Numbered from the stretch's first letter, positions 44,803 through 53,379 are shown. The stretch: DNA of 64,000 bases from Halorussus sp. MSC15.2 (GCF_010747475.1 NZ_VSLZ01000005.1:124001-188000), one strand, 5' to 3'. Program-made: numbers and translations. The notes: generated by a model not told the origin, from the letters alone.

Positions 44803-45831
44803 ATGAGCGAATCGGACACCGTCGAGGAGACCTCGACGAGCAATCGAGACTCCCAGAGTTCGGACGACGGTCCCAAACAGGTGGACTCCCCGGACTACCA
44901 CAGCGAGAACCACACCGCCGCCCAGACCTGCGGATGGACCGCCAACGCCCTGCGCGGAGAGGGCAAGTGCTACAAGAACATCTTCTACGGTATCGAGTCC
45001 CACAGGTGCATCCAGATGACGCCCGTGGTCAAGTGCAACGAGCGGTGCGTCTTCTGCTGGCGGGACCACGCCGGTCACGCCTACGAACTCGGGGACGTCG
45101 AGTGGGACGACCCGGAGGCGGTCGTGGACGCCAGCATCGACCTCCAGAAGAAACTCCTCTCGGGATTCGGCGGCAACGACGAGGTGCCCCGCGAGCGATT
45201 CGAGGAGAGCATGGAACCCCGCCACGTCGCAATCAGCCTCGACGGCGAACCGACGCTCTACCCCTATCTGCCCGAACTCATCGAGGCGTTCCACGACCGC
45301 GACATCACCACGTTCCTCGTGAGCAACGGGACCCGGCCCGAGGTCATCCGGGAGTGCGACCCGACGCAACTCTACGTCAGCGTGGACGCCCCCGAGCGCC
45401 ACACCTTCGACGAGGTGGTGAAGGCGATGGAGGACGACGCGTGGGAGAAGTTGGTCGAGACGATGGACGTGCTGGCCGAGAAAGACGAGACCCGGACCGT
45501 CCTCCGGACCACGCTGGTCGGCGGGGAGAACGTCCGCCACCCCGACTGGTACGCCGGGTTCTATCGACGCGCCGACCCCGACTTCGTGGAACTCAAGTCC
45601 TACATGCACGTCGGCGAGTCGCGTGACCGAGTGGCCAGAGAGTCGATGCTCGACCACGAGGACGTGATGGCGTTCGCCGAGCAGATTCAGGAGCACATGC
45701 CCGACCACGAGTACCTGAAGGAGGTGCCCGTCTCGCGGGTGGCCCTGCTGTCGAAGACCGACGACACGTGGGTGCCGAAGTTGAAGAAGGACAGCGATTT
45801 CTGGGCACGGGACGCCGTGAGCGGGGACTGA
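44803..45831 (+). CDS. taw1: tRNA 4-demethylwyosine synthase Taw1 (TYW1)
   Basis: Taw1 is a radical SAM enzyme that builds the tricyclic wyosine base at G37 of tRNA-Phe from pyruvate and N1-methylguanosine. The 342-residue protein has Cys43, Cys56 and Cys69 (TCGWTANAL, KCYKNIFYGIESHRCIQMTP) for the second iron-sulfur cluster. The radical SAM cluster Cys78-x3-Cys82-x2-Cys85 is in VKCNERCVFCWRDHAGHA. SLDGEPTLYPYLPELIEAFH is the SAM/GEP motif. The acidic N-terminal 30 residues are a haloarchaeal addition. I used the ATG at 44803, the first that precedes coherent protein sequence. It abuts the convergent winged-helix gene. Confidence 0.95.
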   Translation: MSESDTVEETSTSNRDSQSSDDGPKQVDSPDYHSENHTAAQTCGWTANALRGEGKCYKNIFYGIESHRCIQMTPVVKCNERCVFCWRDHAGHAYELGDVEWDDPEAVVDASIDLQKKLLSGFGGNDEVPRERFEESMEPRHVAISLDGEPTLYPYLPELIEAFHDRDITTFLVSNGTRPEVIRECDPTQLYVSVDAPERHTFDEVVKAMEDDAWEKLVETMDVLAEKDETRTVLRTTLVGGENVRHPDWYAGFYRRADPDFVELKSYMHVGESRDRVARESMLDHEDVMAFAEQIQEHMPDHEYLKEVPVSRVALLSKTDDTWVPKLKKDSDFWARDAVSGD

Positions 45832-46491
45832 TTAGGGTTCGGTAGTTTTCTTCTCGTCACGGTCCTTCGATTTCTTGATTAGGCGATACTGGTTCTGCGA
45901 GGTCGTAAAGTCGATTTCAGTTTGTTCGCCCTCTGCCTGATTAGCGACTTCATACAGTGCCTCCGCCATCTCCACCAACTCCGATATATTGTCACCGTCG
46001 TGTTTTTTGCTCCGGATATAGGTTTTTAGCGGCGAGCTATCGGATTCATCTCCCGAAAGGGCCTCGGAAACTGCTTTGGGGAGTTGCGGACGTGGTGCGT
46101 TCTCGTGACGCTCAATCTTCTCGGACTTTCGGGTATTTTTGTACAGTGCTCGGGCTACAGGGACACCTCGGAGGTAGTTGTACTCGTGGAGAACCTCCAC
46201 ACCGTGTTCGGTCAACCCGTAGAACTTCGAAGGAAGGTCCCGCTTGTTGTCGCTTGGTTCGTGGTGGTACACGTCTAGAATCCCTGCCTCGACGAGATTA
46301 TCGAGTTGGTCGCCGATAGCCGCCTTGCTCTTCGGAATCATATAATCTAACTCGTCGAGCGACGGGAGATGTTCCGGGTGGCCGAGGACGTACTGAACGA
46401 TGAGGTGGCGCGTCTCTTGCGAGAGGAGGTCGAAGATACGCCGTTGCTCCTCGAACGGCCCGGACTGATTAGCCGACGAGCTATCGCTCAT
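45832..46491 (-). CDS. Winged-helix regulator of the divergent pair
   Basis: The 219-residue protein (start ATG 46491, MSDSSSANQSGPFEEQRRIF) has a winged helix at residues about 15-105 (DLLSQETRHLIVQYVLGHPE, DELDYMIPKSKAAIGDQLDN, LVEAGILDVYHHEPSDNKRD, FYGLTEHGVEVLHEY). A basic/helical C-terminal region follows (YIRSKKHDGDNISELVEMAE, FTTSQNQYRLIKKSKDRDEK). Codon use and GC are visibly lower than in flanking core genes, suggesting a later acquisition together with the divergent gene. It faces 46607-47389 across 115 bases containing two CCAA...TTGG operator-like sites. TATA (TATTATTC) 24-31 bases upstream gives a leaderless transcript. Confidence 0.75.
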   Translation of the reverse strand: MSDSSSANQSGPFEEQRRIFDLLSQETRHLIVQYVLGHPEHLPSLDELDYMIPKSKAAIGDQLDNLVEAGILDVYHHEPSDNKRDLPSKFYGLTEHGVEVLHEYNYLRGVPVARALYKNTRKSEKIERHENAPRPQLPKAVSEALSGDESDSSPLKTYIRSKKHDGDNISELVEMAEALYEVANQAEGEQTEIDFTTSQNQYRLIKKSKDRDEKKTTEP

Positions 46492-46514
46492 GCAACACAC
46501 TTCGAAGGGATAGT

Positions 46515-46581
46515 GAATAATACTTTGGGTCAACCAATTTGGTTTTCCGTAAGATAGCCAAACTAGTTGGAAAAGTATAAA
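46515..46581. promoter_or_regulatory. Shared divergent promoter with two CCAA-TTGG palindromes
   Basis: CCAA-T-TTGG (46534-46542) and CCAA-ACTAG-TTGG (46558-46570) lie between the two divergent TATA boxes (minus strand TATTATTC at 46515-46522; plus strand TATAAA at 46576-46581). Each palindrome sits directly upstream of one TATA box, so a dimeric regulator could control both genes from one place. The winged-helix protein next door is the obvious candidate; that link is inferred. Confidence 0.6.
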
Positions 46582-46606
46582 CAGATGCGGTACGGGACTT
46601 AATCCG

Positions 46607-47389
46607 ATGGCGGACCCTTCGGTACCACCGAACACAGACGAAATCGAGGCCGCCGTAGACCAAGCCCTCCACGGCCTCGAACTAGAACCGCACGAGACTG
46701 CGGATATTCTCGGGTTCGCAAACGAGGAACTCCCGCACTTGCAGACGCCGGAAACGTCCTATTTCGTCCTCGGAAGCTACAAGAAACCGTACATCCGTCG
46801 TCTCCGGAGAGTCGAGAACGAACTCAACAAGCGACTGAGTGCGTACGCCTTCGTGATGGGTGACCTCCGAGAAATCGGACTCGACCGACTCCCCGAGTTC
46901 CGAATACGATTCCACTTGTTGGCGGCGTACGCGGACTACGTCGTCGGTGTGTATGAACAGGACGCCGGAGGTGAAGTGACGGAGTTAGGAAAGATTAGCG
47001 AGACACCCTACTTCGGCAAGTCGTACGTCCTTCCGCGAGACTACCGCTGGATGACCGGTGAGAACTTCGACGGGAAAGCAGATGTCGTCGCCGCCGCGAT
47101 GGACATCTACTACAACGACGACCTCACAGACGACGAGAAGGAGGAGAAACTGGGGTCCTTGGCCGCGGAAGCGCAGGAGCACGGAATCGACGTTACGAAG
47201 GAAAATCTCACTACCGCGGTCACCGAACGCGGAGACGACAACACCGTGTCGTACAGTTGGGTTCACCTCAACGAGTTTCGACTTTTCGAACTACACAATA
47301 GGTGTCAACCGTGGGTAGAGGAATCTGAACTACGCGATTCGGTGGACATCGTTCCTACCCCCGGTCGCCATCCTGAATGGGAAGAGTAG
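46607..47389 (+). CDS. Unknown protein with Rossmann/TIR-like N-terminal features
   Basis: I do not recognise this 260-residue protein with certainty. Residues about 50-130 show a strand-turn-helix order (YFVLGSYKKPYIRRLRRVEN ... YAFVMGDLREI ... AYADYVVGVYEQDAGGEVTE LGKI). With Asp110, Glu123 and Glu127 following D-x-VVGVY and GGEVTELG, this resembles nucleoside 2-deoxyribosyltransferase/TIR-like folds, where a Glu in the GGxxxE loop is catalytic. Residues 130-260 include PYFGKSYVLPRDYRWMTGEN and a helical region, ending WVEESELRDSVDIVPTPGRH. The gene is lower in GC than its surroundings and diverges from a winged-helix regulator. TATAAA lies 26-31 bases upstream. The fold guess is inference. 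Confidence 0.65.
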   Translation: MADPSVPPNTDEIEAAVDQALHGLELEPHETADILGFANEELPHLQTPETSYFVLGSYKKPYIRRLRRVENELNKRLSAYAFVMGDLREIGLDRLPEFRIRFHLLAAYADYVVGVYEQDAGGEVTELGKISETPYFGKSYVLPRDYRWMTGENFDGKADVVAAAMDIYYNDDLTDDEKEEKLGSLAAEAQEHGIDVTKENLTTAVTERGDDNTVSYSWVHLNEFRLFELHNRCQPWVEESELRDSVDIVPTPGRHPEWEE

Positions 47390-47408
47390 CTTCCCTCTCC
47401 GCTACGAA

Positions 47409-47774
47409 TCAGAGTCGCTCCAGTTCCTCCTCGGTCTCCTCGCTCTCGACGTTCCCCGTGTTCTTCGTCTCGGTCGGTTCGAAGAGCAGTACCTCGGCTT
47501 CCCCGTCGTCCGCGACCGGCCGGTGTTCGACGCCCGCCGGAACGACCAGCATCTCGCCCTCGTCGAGGGTCACGTCCTCGTCGTCTCGAAGTTCGATGCG
47601 CAGTCGCCCGTCCCGGACCAGAAAGAGTTCGTCGGCGTCGTCGTGGCGGTGCCAGACGAACTCGCCCTCCAACTTGGCGAGTTTGACCGCCTGTCCGTTG
47701 AGTTCGGCCGCGAGGCGGGGCGACCACGTCTCGTCGAACGAGTCGAAGCCAGCGTCGAGGTTCACCTTCTCCAT
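47409..47774 (-). CDS. Cupin domain protein
   Basis: A small single-domain cupin of 121 residues (start ATG 47774, MEKVNLDAGFDSFDETWSPR). Cupin motif 1 is present as FVWHRHDDADELFLVRDGRL (about residues 39-58; the H-x-H-x4-E ligand set suits a divalent metal). Motif 2 is present as MLVVPAGVEHRPVADDGEAE (His83 region). An acidic C-terminal tail follows. Such stand-alone cupins serve as small dioxygenases, isomerases or sugar-binding sensors; nothing here chooses between them. It is convergent with the preceding unknown gene and lies 80 bases upstream of the iron-type binding protein gene's stop. Confidence 0.88.
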   Translation of the reverse strand: MEKVNLDAGFDSFDETWSPRLAAELNGQAVKLAKLEGEFVWHRHDDADELFLVRDGRLRIELRDDEDVTLDEGEMLVVPAGVEHRPVADDGEAEVLLFEPTETKNTGNVESEETEEELERL

Positions 47775-47854
47775 GCTCGTGCAGTGGAGTCCCAATCGAG
47801 AAAGGCCTGTGGTCGCCGTCGAGCGTGGGCGCGCTGAACTCAGTGGTTGCGGTC

Positions 47855-49108
47855 CTAGTTTCCGGTTACGATGGACGCGACCTTCTCGCGGTCGAACAAC
47901 TGCTCACCCTCGGGAATCTCGGGATAGTGGTCGCCGTCTTCGTAGGTGGGCCACTCGCCGAACAGGTCGGGGTAGAGCTGTTTGGCGGTCATCTCTATCT
48001 GGAACAGGTTCATGATGGGACCCTGATACCGCATCCCGGAGGCGTACACGCGGTCGTTCTTCACCGCCGTGAGTTGGCTCCCGACCGGGTGGTCCTCCAG
48101 CGAGGCGCGCGTGTCGGCCATGCTGTAGTTCGGCGTCGCGCCCCAGAGGTGGAGAATCACGTCGGGGTCGGCCTCCAGCATGGTCTCGTAATCGACGGTC
48201 CCCCAGAGGTCGCTCCAGTCCTGTTCCGCGAACGCGTCGTTCGCGCCAAGCGGTCGGGTGTCGGCCAGCCAGTAGCCCGGCTTGTTGAGGTGGTACGTGT
48301 AGAACGACTCGCCGTCGCCCGCGAGCGTGGCGCGCACGGCCGTCGGTCGCTCGTCCTCCGGCGGGAGTCGCTCCTGAACGGAGGAGACGAGAGTATCGTG
48401 GACCGCGGCCAGCGCCTCGTAGCGCTCGCGCTCTCTGAACACCTCGGCGACCTTCCCGAAGAGTTGCCAGAGGTCGTAGTACTCGTAGTTCTGGTAGCCG
48501 TCCGGCGGCGAAGCCCGCGTTCCGCTGTAGAAGTTGCCGAACCACGGGGCGACCTGCGAGTCGATGTCCTCGGTGTCCGACTCGTCCCAGTTGTCCTGCG
48601 TCGAGACCCACGCGGGGTCGGCGAGGTGAACGTCGCTGTCGAGTTCGAAGAGGAGTTCCTTCGTGAGTCCACCGTTCAGCGGGTCCGAGAGTTCCTTCCA
48701 GTCGAACGAGACGCCGTCGAGGTGGTGGTAGTAGTGGTTCATCGTGGTCCCGGACATCTTCGGGACGTACACCGAGTTCACCGCGTCGCCGCGACCCAGC
48801 GCGACGGCCATGTCGGCGTACTGCGGGAACACCGTGAAGACGTTCTCGGGAACGGTATCGAACTCGACCGTCCCCACCGGCGACATCGATACCGAGTACG
48901 ACTCCGCGGCCGTCGTCGTCTCGGATTCCGACTCCGTCTGTCGCTGGGTTTCCGTCTCGGATTGCGTCTCTGTCTCGTCCGGGGACGACCCACCCTCGCC
49001 GGTACAACCGGCGAGCAACCCGCCGAGCGCGACGCTCGTTCCGGCCGCGATGAAGCGCCGCCGCGCCGAACTAACCTGCGAACAACCGACCTGCGAATCA
49101 CGAGCCAT
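47855..49108 (-). CDS. ABC-type substrate-binding lipoprotein (siderophore/cobalamin class)
   Basis: The 417-residue protein (start ATG 49108) carries a Tat-type signal with a lipobox: SSARRRFIAAGTSVALGGLL followed by AGC (Cys35). A Ser/Glu/Thr-rich spacer follows, then a periplasmic-binding-protein class III fold (TVEFDTVPENVFTVFPQYAD, DPDVILHLWGATPNYSMADT, GSQLTAVKNDRVYASGMRYQ), as in FepB/BtuF/FhuD proteins for Fe-siderophores or B12. The FPQYADMAVALGRGDAV segment is the helical hinge pattern of the class. No permease or ATPase is adjacent, so partners are encoded elsewhere. Two DtxR/Idr-like operators overlap the promoter and point to iron. Confidence 0.88.
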   Translation of the reverse strand: MARDSQVGCSQVSSARRRFIAAGTSVALGGLLAGCTGEGGSSPDETETQSETETQRQTESESETTTAAESYSVSMSPVGTVEFDTVPENVFTVFPQYADMAVALGRGDAVNSVYVPKMSGTTMNHYYHHLDGVSFDWKELSDPLNGGLTKELLFELDSDVHLADPAWVSTQDNWDESDTEDIDSQVAPWFGNFYSGTRASPPDGYQNYEYYDLWQLFGKVAEVFRERERYEALAAVHDTLVSSVQERLPPEDERPTAVRATLAGDGESFYTYHLNKPGYWLADTRPLGANDAFAEQDWSDLWGTVDYETMLEADPDVILHLWGATPNYSMADTRASLEDHPVGSQLTAVKNDRVYASGMRYQGPIMNLFQIEMTAKQLYPDLFGEWPTYEDGDHYPEIPEGEQLFDREKVASIVTGN

Positions 49109-49111
49109 GGT

Positions 49112-49163
49112 TTTTGGCTCACCTAAACCGTAATAGTGATTTCGGATTTTAGGCGGGCCTAAA
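49112..49163 (-). promoter_or_regulatory. Iron-responsive (DtxR/Idr-like) double operator
   Basis: A perfect 7-bp-arm palindrome TTTAGGC-GG-GCCTAAA lies at 49148-49163. A close copy TTTTGGCTCACCTAAA lies at 49112-49127 (on the minus strand TTTAGGTGAGCCAAAA), 36 bases away centre to centre. They flank the likely TATA element (TATTA about 49128-49132). TTAGG...CCTAA sites are typical for DtxR-family iron regulators of haloarchaea (Idr1/Idr2/SirR). So the binding-protein gene should be repressed by iron. Confidence 0.7.
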
Positions 49164-49289
49164 GGACGGCTATGTAGTCGGATGAGGACTTCGAACCGGC
49201 GTTCGTCGGCCGCGGGCGCTCGCCGTTCCAATTGTGGGAACCGTACCGCATCCGTTATCCTTAAATTGCGAGCGGCCGGAGTGACGACC

Positions 49290-49997
49290 ATGTCAGCGAC
49301 ACGGCCGCGCGCAGTCGGGTACGACGAACTCGCGGCGCTCAAACTTCTCGCACTCGACGGCGGACTGGACGGGGACGTCAAGGTCTCGTGTTCCGGTCTC
49401 GCGGACCGCCTCGACGCCTCCAACCAGACCGCCTCTCGGCGACTCCAGCAACTCGACGACGCCGGACTCGTGGAGCGCGAGATGGTCAGCGACGGCCAGT
49501 GGATTTCGATTACCGAGGACGGCAAGTGGGCGCTCAAGCGCGAGTACGAGGACTACCGGCGCATCTTCGAGACGCCCGCGGGCATCGACCTGACGGGCAC
49601 CGTCACCAGCGGGATGGGCGAGGGACGCCACTACATCTCCCTGCCGGGGTACATGGAGCAGTTCGAGGACCGACTGGGTTACGAACCGTTCCTCGGCACG
49701 CTCAACGTCGAACTCACCGACGAGAGCATCCGCGCTCGGTCGGCGATGGAGGCGCTGGAACCCGTCCACATCGATGGATGGGAGGACGACGACCGCACCT
49801 ACGGTCCGGCGGTCTGCTACCCCGCCGTGGTCGAGACCCAAGATGGCGAGGTGTACGAGCAGGCTCACACCATCGCTCCCGAGCGTACCCACCACGACGA
49901 GGACCAGTTAGAGGTCATCGCGCCCGAGAAACTCCGCGAGGAACTGGGACTCGAAGACGGCGACCACGTCACCGTCCACGTCGAGGAGACAGCATGA
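49290..49997 (+). CDS. rbkR: RbkR: CTP-dependent riboflavin kinase with HTH regulator domain
   Basis: Residues about 10-95 form a MarR-like winged helix ([60 protein letters not shown]). Residues about 110-235 are the archaeal CTP-dependent riboflavin kinase ([58 protein letters not shown]). The protein makes FMN and controls riboflavin genes in archaea, a published bifunctional arrangement. Start ATG 49290 is used because the upstream in-frame extension (from 49182) is Arg-rich shadow sequence, and CTTAAATT about 27 bases before it fits a promoter. It overlaps ribB by four bases. Confidence 0.94.
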   Translation: MSATRPRAVGYDELAALKLLALDGGLDGDVKVSCSGLADRLDASNQTASRRLQQLDDAGLVEREMVSDGQWISITEDGKWALKREYEDYRRIFETPAGIDLTGTVTSGMGEGRHYISLPGYMEQFEDRLGYEPFLGTLNVELTDESIRARSAMEALEPVHIDGWEDDDRTYGPAVCYPAVVETQDGEVYEQAHTIAPERTHHDEDQLEVIAPEKLREELGLEDGDHVTVHVEETA

Positions 49998-50650
49998 AAC
50001 AGGCCGTCGTCGGCGTCGAGGCCGCGATAGAAGCCTTCCGCGAGGGGTCGCCGGTTCTCGTCCACGACGCCGCCGACCGCGAGGGCGAGACCGACCTCGT
50101 CTACCCGGCGGGCGCGGTCACCCCGGAGGCCGTCGCGCGGATGCGAAACGACGCCGGGGGACTCATCTGCGTCGCACTCTCGAACGAAGTGGCCGAGGCG
50201 TTCGGTCTCCCGTTCTTGGAGGAGGCGCTGGACCACCCCGCGAGCACGGACCACGACCTCGGCTACGACGAGCGGTCGTCGTTCTCGCTCCCGGTGAACC
50301 ACCGCGACACCTTCACGGGCATCACCGACGAGGACCGCGCGAAGACGATTACCGAACTCGCGGCGGCCGCGAGCGACCCCGACGCCACGGCGTTCGCCGA
50401 CGAGTTCCGCGCGCCGGGCCACGTCCACCTCCTTCGGGCCGCCCCGAACCTGCTGGCCGACCGCGAGGGCCACACCGAACTCGGCATCGCGCTGGCCGAG
50501 GCCGCGGGTCTAGCGCCGGCGGTCGTGGTCTGCGAGATGCTGGACGAGGAGACCGGCGGGGCGCTCGCGCCCGCGGACGCGAAGGCCTACGCCGAGCGCC
50601 ACGGACTCGCGTACGTGGAAGGCTCCGACATCATCGACCGACTCGGGTAG
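49994..50650 (+). CDS. ribB: 3,4-dihydroxy-2-butanone 4-phosphate synthase
   Basis: RibB converts ribulose 5-phosphate to the four-carbon unit for riboflavin. The 218-residue sequence contains the acid motif [20 protein letters not shown] (canonical D-R-E-x-E-x-D at about residues 26-35), the conserved [13 protein letters not shown], the substrate region [20 protein letters not shown] and, near the end, [32 protein letters not shown] and [14 protein letters not shown]. All catalytic acids appear present. It is an operon with rbkR by ATGA overlap, so synthesis of riboflavin and its conversion to FMN are expressed together. Confidence 0.94.
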   Translation: MKQAVVGVEAAIEAFREGSPVLVHDAADREGETDLVYPAGAVTPEAVARMRNDAGGLICVALSNEVAEAFGLPFLEEALDHPASTDHDLGYDERSSFSLPVNHRDTFTGITDEDRAKTITELAAAASDPDATAFADEFRAPGHVHLLRAAPNLLADREGHTELGIALAEAAGLAPAVVVCEMLDEETGGALAPADAKAYAERHGLAYVEGSDIIDRLG

Positions 50651-50685
50651 CTTCCTCGGGTCACCGACTCTGGTAGATTCGACTC

Positions 50686-50997
50686 TTACTCTCGGTACTT
50701 GGGCGCGGACTCCGGACGGAGCGCTCGCTGGCGGCGAATCGAGTTGTTGCGCAGCAGCGCCCAGACGAGCAGCACGTCGACGACGAGCACGAGCGTAGCG
50801 ATGCTGACCGCCAACCGAGCGGGGTAGACGCTCGAAGCGCGGACCGCCGCCCCGGTGGTCGCGACGACCAGCACGAGGGCGGTTATCCACTCCGACGGTC
50901 GGACGTGCGAGGGGAGACCGAACACGCGCGGCGGCTTTCGAGGCCACCTATTTATCGGCGTCGAACGCCGGTCACGGACTATCGACTCAGCGGCCAC
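50686..50997 (-). CDS. Hypothetical two-helix membrane protein
   Basis: This 103-residue product has two hydrophobic helices (residues about 38-54, WITALVLVVATTGAAV, and about 63-83, LAVSIATLVLVVDVLLVWAL) and a basic C-terminal tail RRQRALRPESAPKYRE. The ATG at 50997 overlaps the DUF4383 stop by 11 bases. Start choice is uncertain, because the N-terminal part is Arg-rich and overlaps, but the C-terminal two helices look real. No family is recognised. It is convergent with ribB. Confidence 0.55.
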   Translation of the reverse strand: MAAESIVRDRRSTPINRWPRKPPRVFGLPSHVRPSEWITALVLVVATTGAAVRASSVYPARLAVSIATLVLVVDVLLVWALLRNNSIRRQRALRPESAPKYRE

Positions 50998-51427
50998 TTC
51001 GGTCGGCGACCTGTCCGGACTCGGCCGCGCTCCGCTCGCGGTCGGGGAGCGCGAACCCGACGCCGCCGAACGCGAGCGCCAGACCGACGTGAAGCCAGAG
51101 GTCCGCGAAGTCGGCGTTCAACAGTTGCGCGGCCACTTCGGGTGCGACGAGTTGGAAGATGACCAGCAGACCGTAGACGATACCCGCGGTCTTGTTGAAC
51201 TCGTCGGCGTACACGCCGTTCGCGTACAGACCAGCCACGATGGCCAGCGCCCCCGTCAGCAGGTGGAAGACGTTGTGGAACGGGTTGACGCCGAAGACGA
51301 GCAGTTGCCCGCCCGAGGCGAATCCGACGATACCCATGACGAGTAGTACGCCCCCGAGGACCACCGTCACGGAAATCTGGGTCCCGCCGGGGATTCGGTC
51401 GTCGTCGGCCAAATCTGAGTTCGCCAT
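50987..51427 (-). CDS. DUF4383 membrane protein
   Basis: A 146-residue protein with four hydrophobic helices: ISVTVVLGGVLLVMGIVGFA (residues about 18-37), VFHLLTGALAIVAGLYANGV, TAGIVYGLLVIFQLVAPEVA and LWLHVGLALAFGGVGFALPD. The loop VNPFHNVFHLLTGALAI (histidines followed by a Gly) is the mark of the DUF4383 family, small membrane proteins of unknown function. The N-terminal 15 residues are cytosolic and acidic. It overlaps the downstream hypothetical gene by 11 bases. Confidence 0.9.
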   Translation of the reverse strand: MANSDLADDDRIPGGTQISVTVVLGGVLLVMGIVGFASGGQLLVFGVNPFHNVFHLLTGALAIVAGLYANGVYADEFNKTAGIVYGLLVIFQLVAPEVAAQLLNADFADLWLHVGLALAFGGVGFALPDRERSAAESGQVADRSGR

Positions 51428-51560
51428 GCGCCCGATTCGCTTCGCGGCCTGAAGTGGCTTTTCGCCACGTCTCGGGTCGCTGGCGCTTCCGTTTCCGCCG
51501 ACTCAGCTCGGTATACGAGCGCGCGAAAAGGAAGTGCGAGGTACGAAGAGTGGTCGGCGG

Positions 51561-52445
51561 TCAGGAGTCGCCTTCGGTCCCGGCGACCATCCCGGCGACG
51601 TTGCCGACGTTCATCGCCACCGCCAGCACCGCCGCGATGACGAACACGATGAACGACGAGATGGCGTTCATCTTCGGTGCAGTCCCGTACTTTATCATCG
51701 AGTACATCGACGTGGTCAGCACGTCCATCGTCCCCTTCACGAAGTAGACGCGGATGAAGTCCTCGAACGACCGAATCCACGCGAACAGGAACCCCGCACC
51801 GATGGCGGGCGCGACGATAGGGAGCGTGATATCGCGGAACACCGTCATCGGGTCGGCCCCGAGGTCCCGCGCCGCCTCCTCCAGCGACTCGTCGAACGTG
51901 TAGAGCCGCGACGTGACCATCAGCAGGACGAACGGGAACCCGTAGACGCTGTGGGTCAGCACCACGGTCAGGAACCCGGGAGTCATCCCGAGCAGCGTCC
52001 GGAAGTAGATGAGCAGCGCGATGCCCATCACCACGCCCGGAATCACCATCGGCAGGATACCGAACGTCCGGTAGAGTTCCTTGAACGGGAAGTCGTACCG
52101 GGCCAGCGCGAAACTCGCCAGCACGCCGAGCACCGTGGCGATACACGCCGAGATGGTGGCTATCTGGATGCTGTTCCAGAGCGCGAACATCAGCGTCTCG
52201 TCCGCGAACGTCGCGGCGTAGTGGGCCAGCGTGAACCCTTCGAACGGGAAGAACGTGCTGGCGTTGACCGCGAACGAGAGGAACATCATCACGAGCAGCG
52301 GAATCCAGAGGAACACCAGCAGCGCGCCCGCGACCAACCAGAGGCTACGGTTCAGCAGCCACTCCTTGCGCTCGTGGTCCAGCAGGCGCGACGGCGACGT
52401 GGACTCTCTGGCGTCCTCGGTCGAGGTGCCGGTTTCGGTCGCCAT
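51561..52445 (-). CDS. ABC transporter permease, PotC-like
   Basis: This second permease of the polyamine-type transporter has about 294 residues (start ATG 52445; an upstream GTG at 52454 is possible). It has six or so transmembrane helices with ASFALARYDFPFKELYRTFG and the ABC-contact EAA loop DESLEEAARDLGADPMTVFR DITLPIVAPAIGAG. The first gene overlap is nil: the PotB-like gene stops two bases before it. With the PotB-like permease and binding protein it forms the minus-strand operon; the ATPase is divergent. Substrate inferred as a polyamine or related small molecule. Confidence 0.93.
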   Translation of the reverse strand: MATETGTSTEDARESTSPSRLLDHERKEWLLNRSLWLVAGALLVFLWIPLLVMMFLSFAVNASTFFPFEGFTLAHYAATFADETLMFALWNSIQIATISACIATVLGVLASFALARYDFPFKELYRTFGILPMVIPGVVMGIALLIYFRTLLGMTPGFLTVVLTHSVYGFPFVLLMVTSRLYTFDESLEEAARDLGADPMTVFRDITLPIVAPAIGAGFLFAWIRSFEDFIRVYFVKGTMDVLTTSMYSMIKYGTAPKMNAISSFIVFVIAAVLAVAMNVGNVAGMVAGTEGDS

Positions 52446-52446
52446 C

Positions 52447-53379
52447 TCAGGCACCTCCGAGGTCCTCGATGCTGACGTACCGGAACGAGAGCACGAACGC
52501 GACCACGATGCTCAGGACGATGAACATCGACGCCGCGCTCCCGAATCCGATGGCGTACAGCGAGTTGATTCGACTCTCGATGAGTTGGCCGACCATCAGC
52601 ACCTTCCCCTGACCGAGGAATCGCGGCGTGATGAACGCGCCCAGCGCGGGCACGAACACGAACAGACTCCCGCTTATCATACCGGGCAGGACGAGCGGGA
52701 GGATGACGTCCTTCAGCGCCTCGGACCGACTCGCACCGAGGTCCCGCGCGGCCTCGACCAACGAGAAGTCCAGCCCTTCGAGGCTGGCGTACAGCGACAG
52801 CAGCATGTACGGGAAGTACGCGTGGGTCAGGCCGACGACGATGGCCGGGATACCGTAGTTGAGCAGGCCAACCGGTTCGCTCGCCAGTCCGATACGCATC
52901 AGCGCGCTGTTGAGGACGCCGTTCTGCCCGAACATGAGGTACCACGAGTACGCCCGCACGAGGTACATCGTGAAGAACGGCAGTAACACGAGGAAGATGA
53001 CGACCTTGAACGTCGTGCCGCCGCGCCGCGCGAGCAGGTACGCCAGCGGGAACGCCAGCACCAGACAGAGGACCGTCGTCACCGCCGCGATGGCGTACGA
53101 CAGGAACAGCGACTTGAAGAACGAACTGTTCCAGAACGCGCCGTCGCCGGTCCCCAGTTGGGCGTAGTTGTCCAGCGTCGGTTGCCACACTATCTGGTAG
53201 GCGTCGTTGACGTTCAGGAAGCTAACCGTCACCATGAACGTGAGCGGTGCGAGCAGTAGCAGCGCCAGCCAGATTAGCCCCGGACCCGCGGTTATCGACA
53301 GTCGCGTTCCCGGTGACGAGAACGCACTGACGAACCGCTCACGGCGCGTCTCCGACCGACGAGGTGAGTCTACAGACAT
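52447..53379 (-). CDS. ABC transporter permease, PotB-like
   Basis: A 310-residue inner-membrane permease begins MSVDSPRRSETRRERFVSAF. It contains the membrane core (LSITAGPGLIWLALLLLAPL ... VVIFLVLLPFFTMYLVRAYS) and the EAA loop LVEAARDLGASRSEALKDVI LPLVLPGMISGS that docks with the ATPase. Order in the operon is binding protein, PotB-like, PotC-like, all on the minus strand; the ATPase (54720) diverges. The conserved spacing fits polyamine/opine-type importers of the POPT family. Confidence 0.93.
   Translation of the reverse strand: MSVDSPRRSETRRERFVSAFSSPGTRLSITAGPGLIWLALLLLAPLTFMVTVSFLNVNDAYQIVWQPTLDNYAQLGTGDGAFWNSSFFKSLFLSYAIAAVTTVLCLVLAFPLAYLLARRGGTTFKVVIFLVLLPFFTMYLVRAYSWYLMFGQNGVLNSALMRIGLASEPVGLLNYGIPAIVVGLTHAYFPYMLLSLYASLEGLDFSLVEAARDLGASRSEALKDVILPLVLPGMISGSLFVFVPALGAFITPRFLGQGKVLMVGQLIESRINSLYAIGFGSAASMFIVLSIVVAFVLSFRYVSIEDLGGA

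Noticed and set aside
47825-49126. Open frame of about 430 codons opposite the binding-protein gene
   Set aside because: Arg/Val-rich with no hydrophobic or conserved motif; the minus-strand Tat lipoprotein is well supported.
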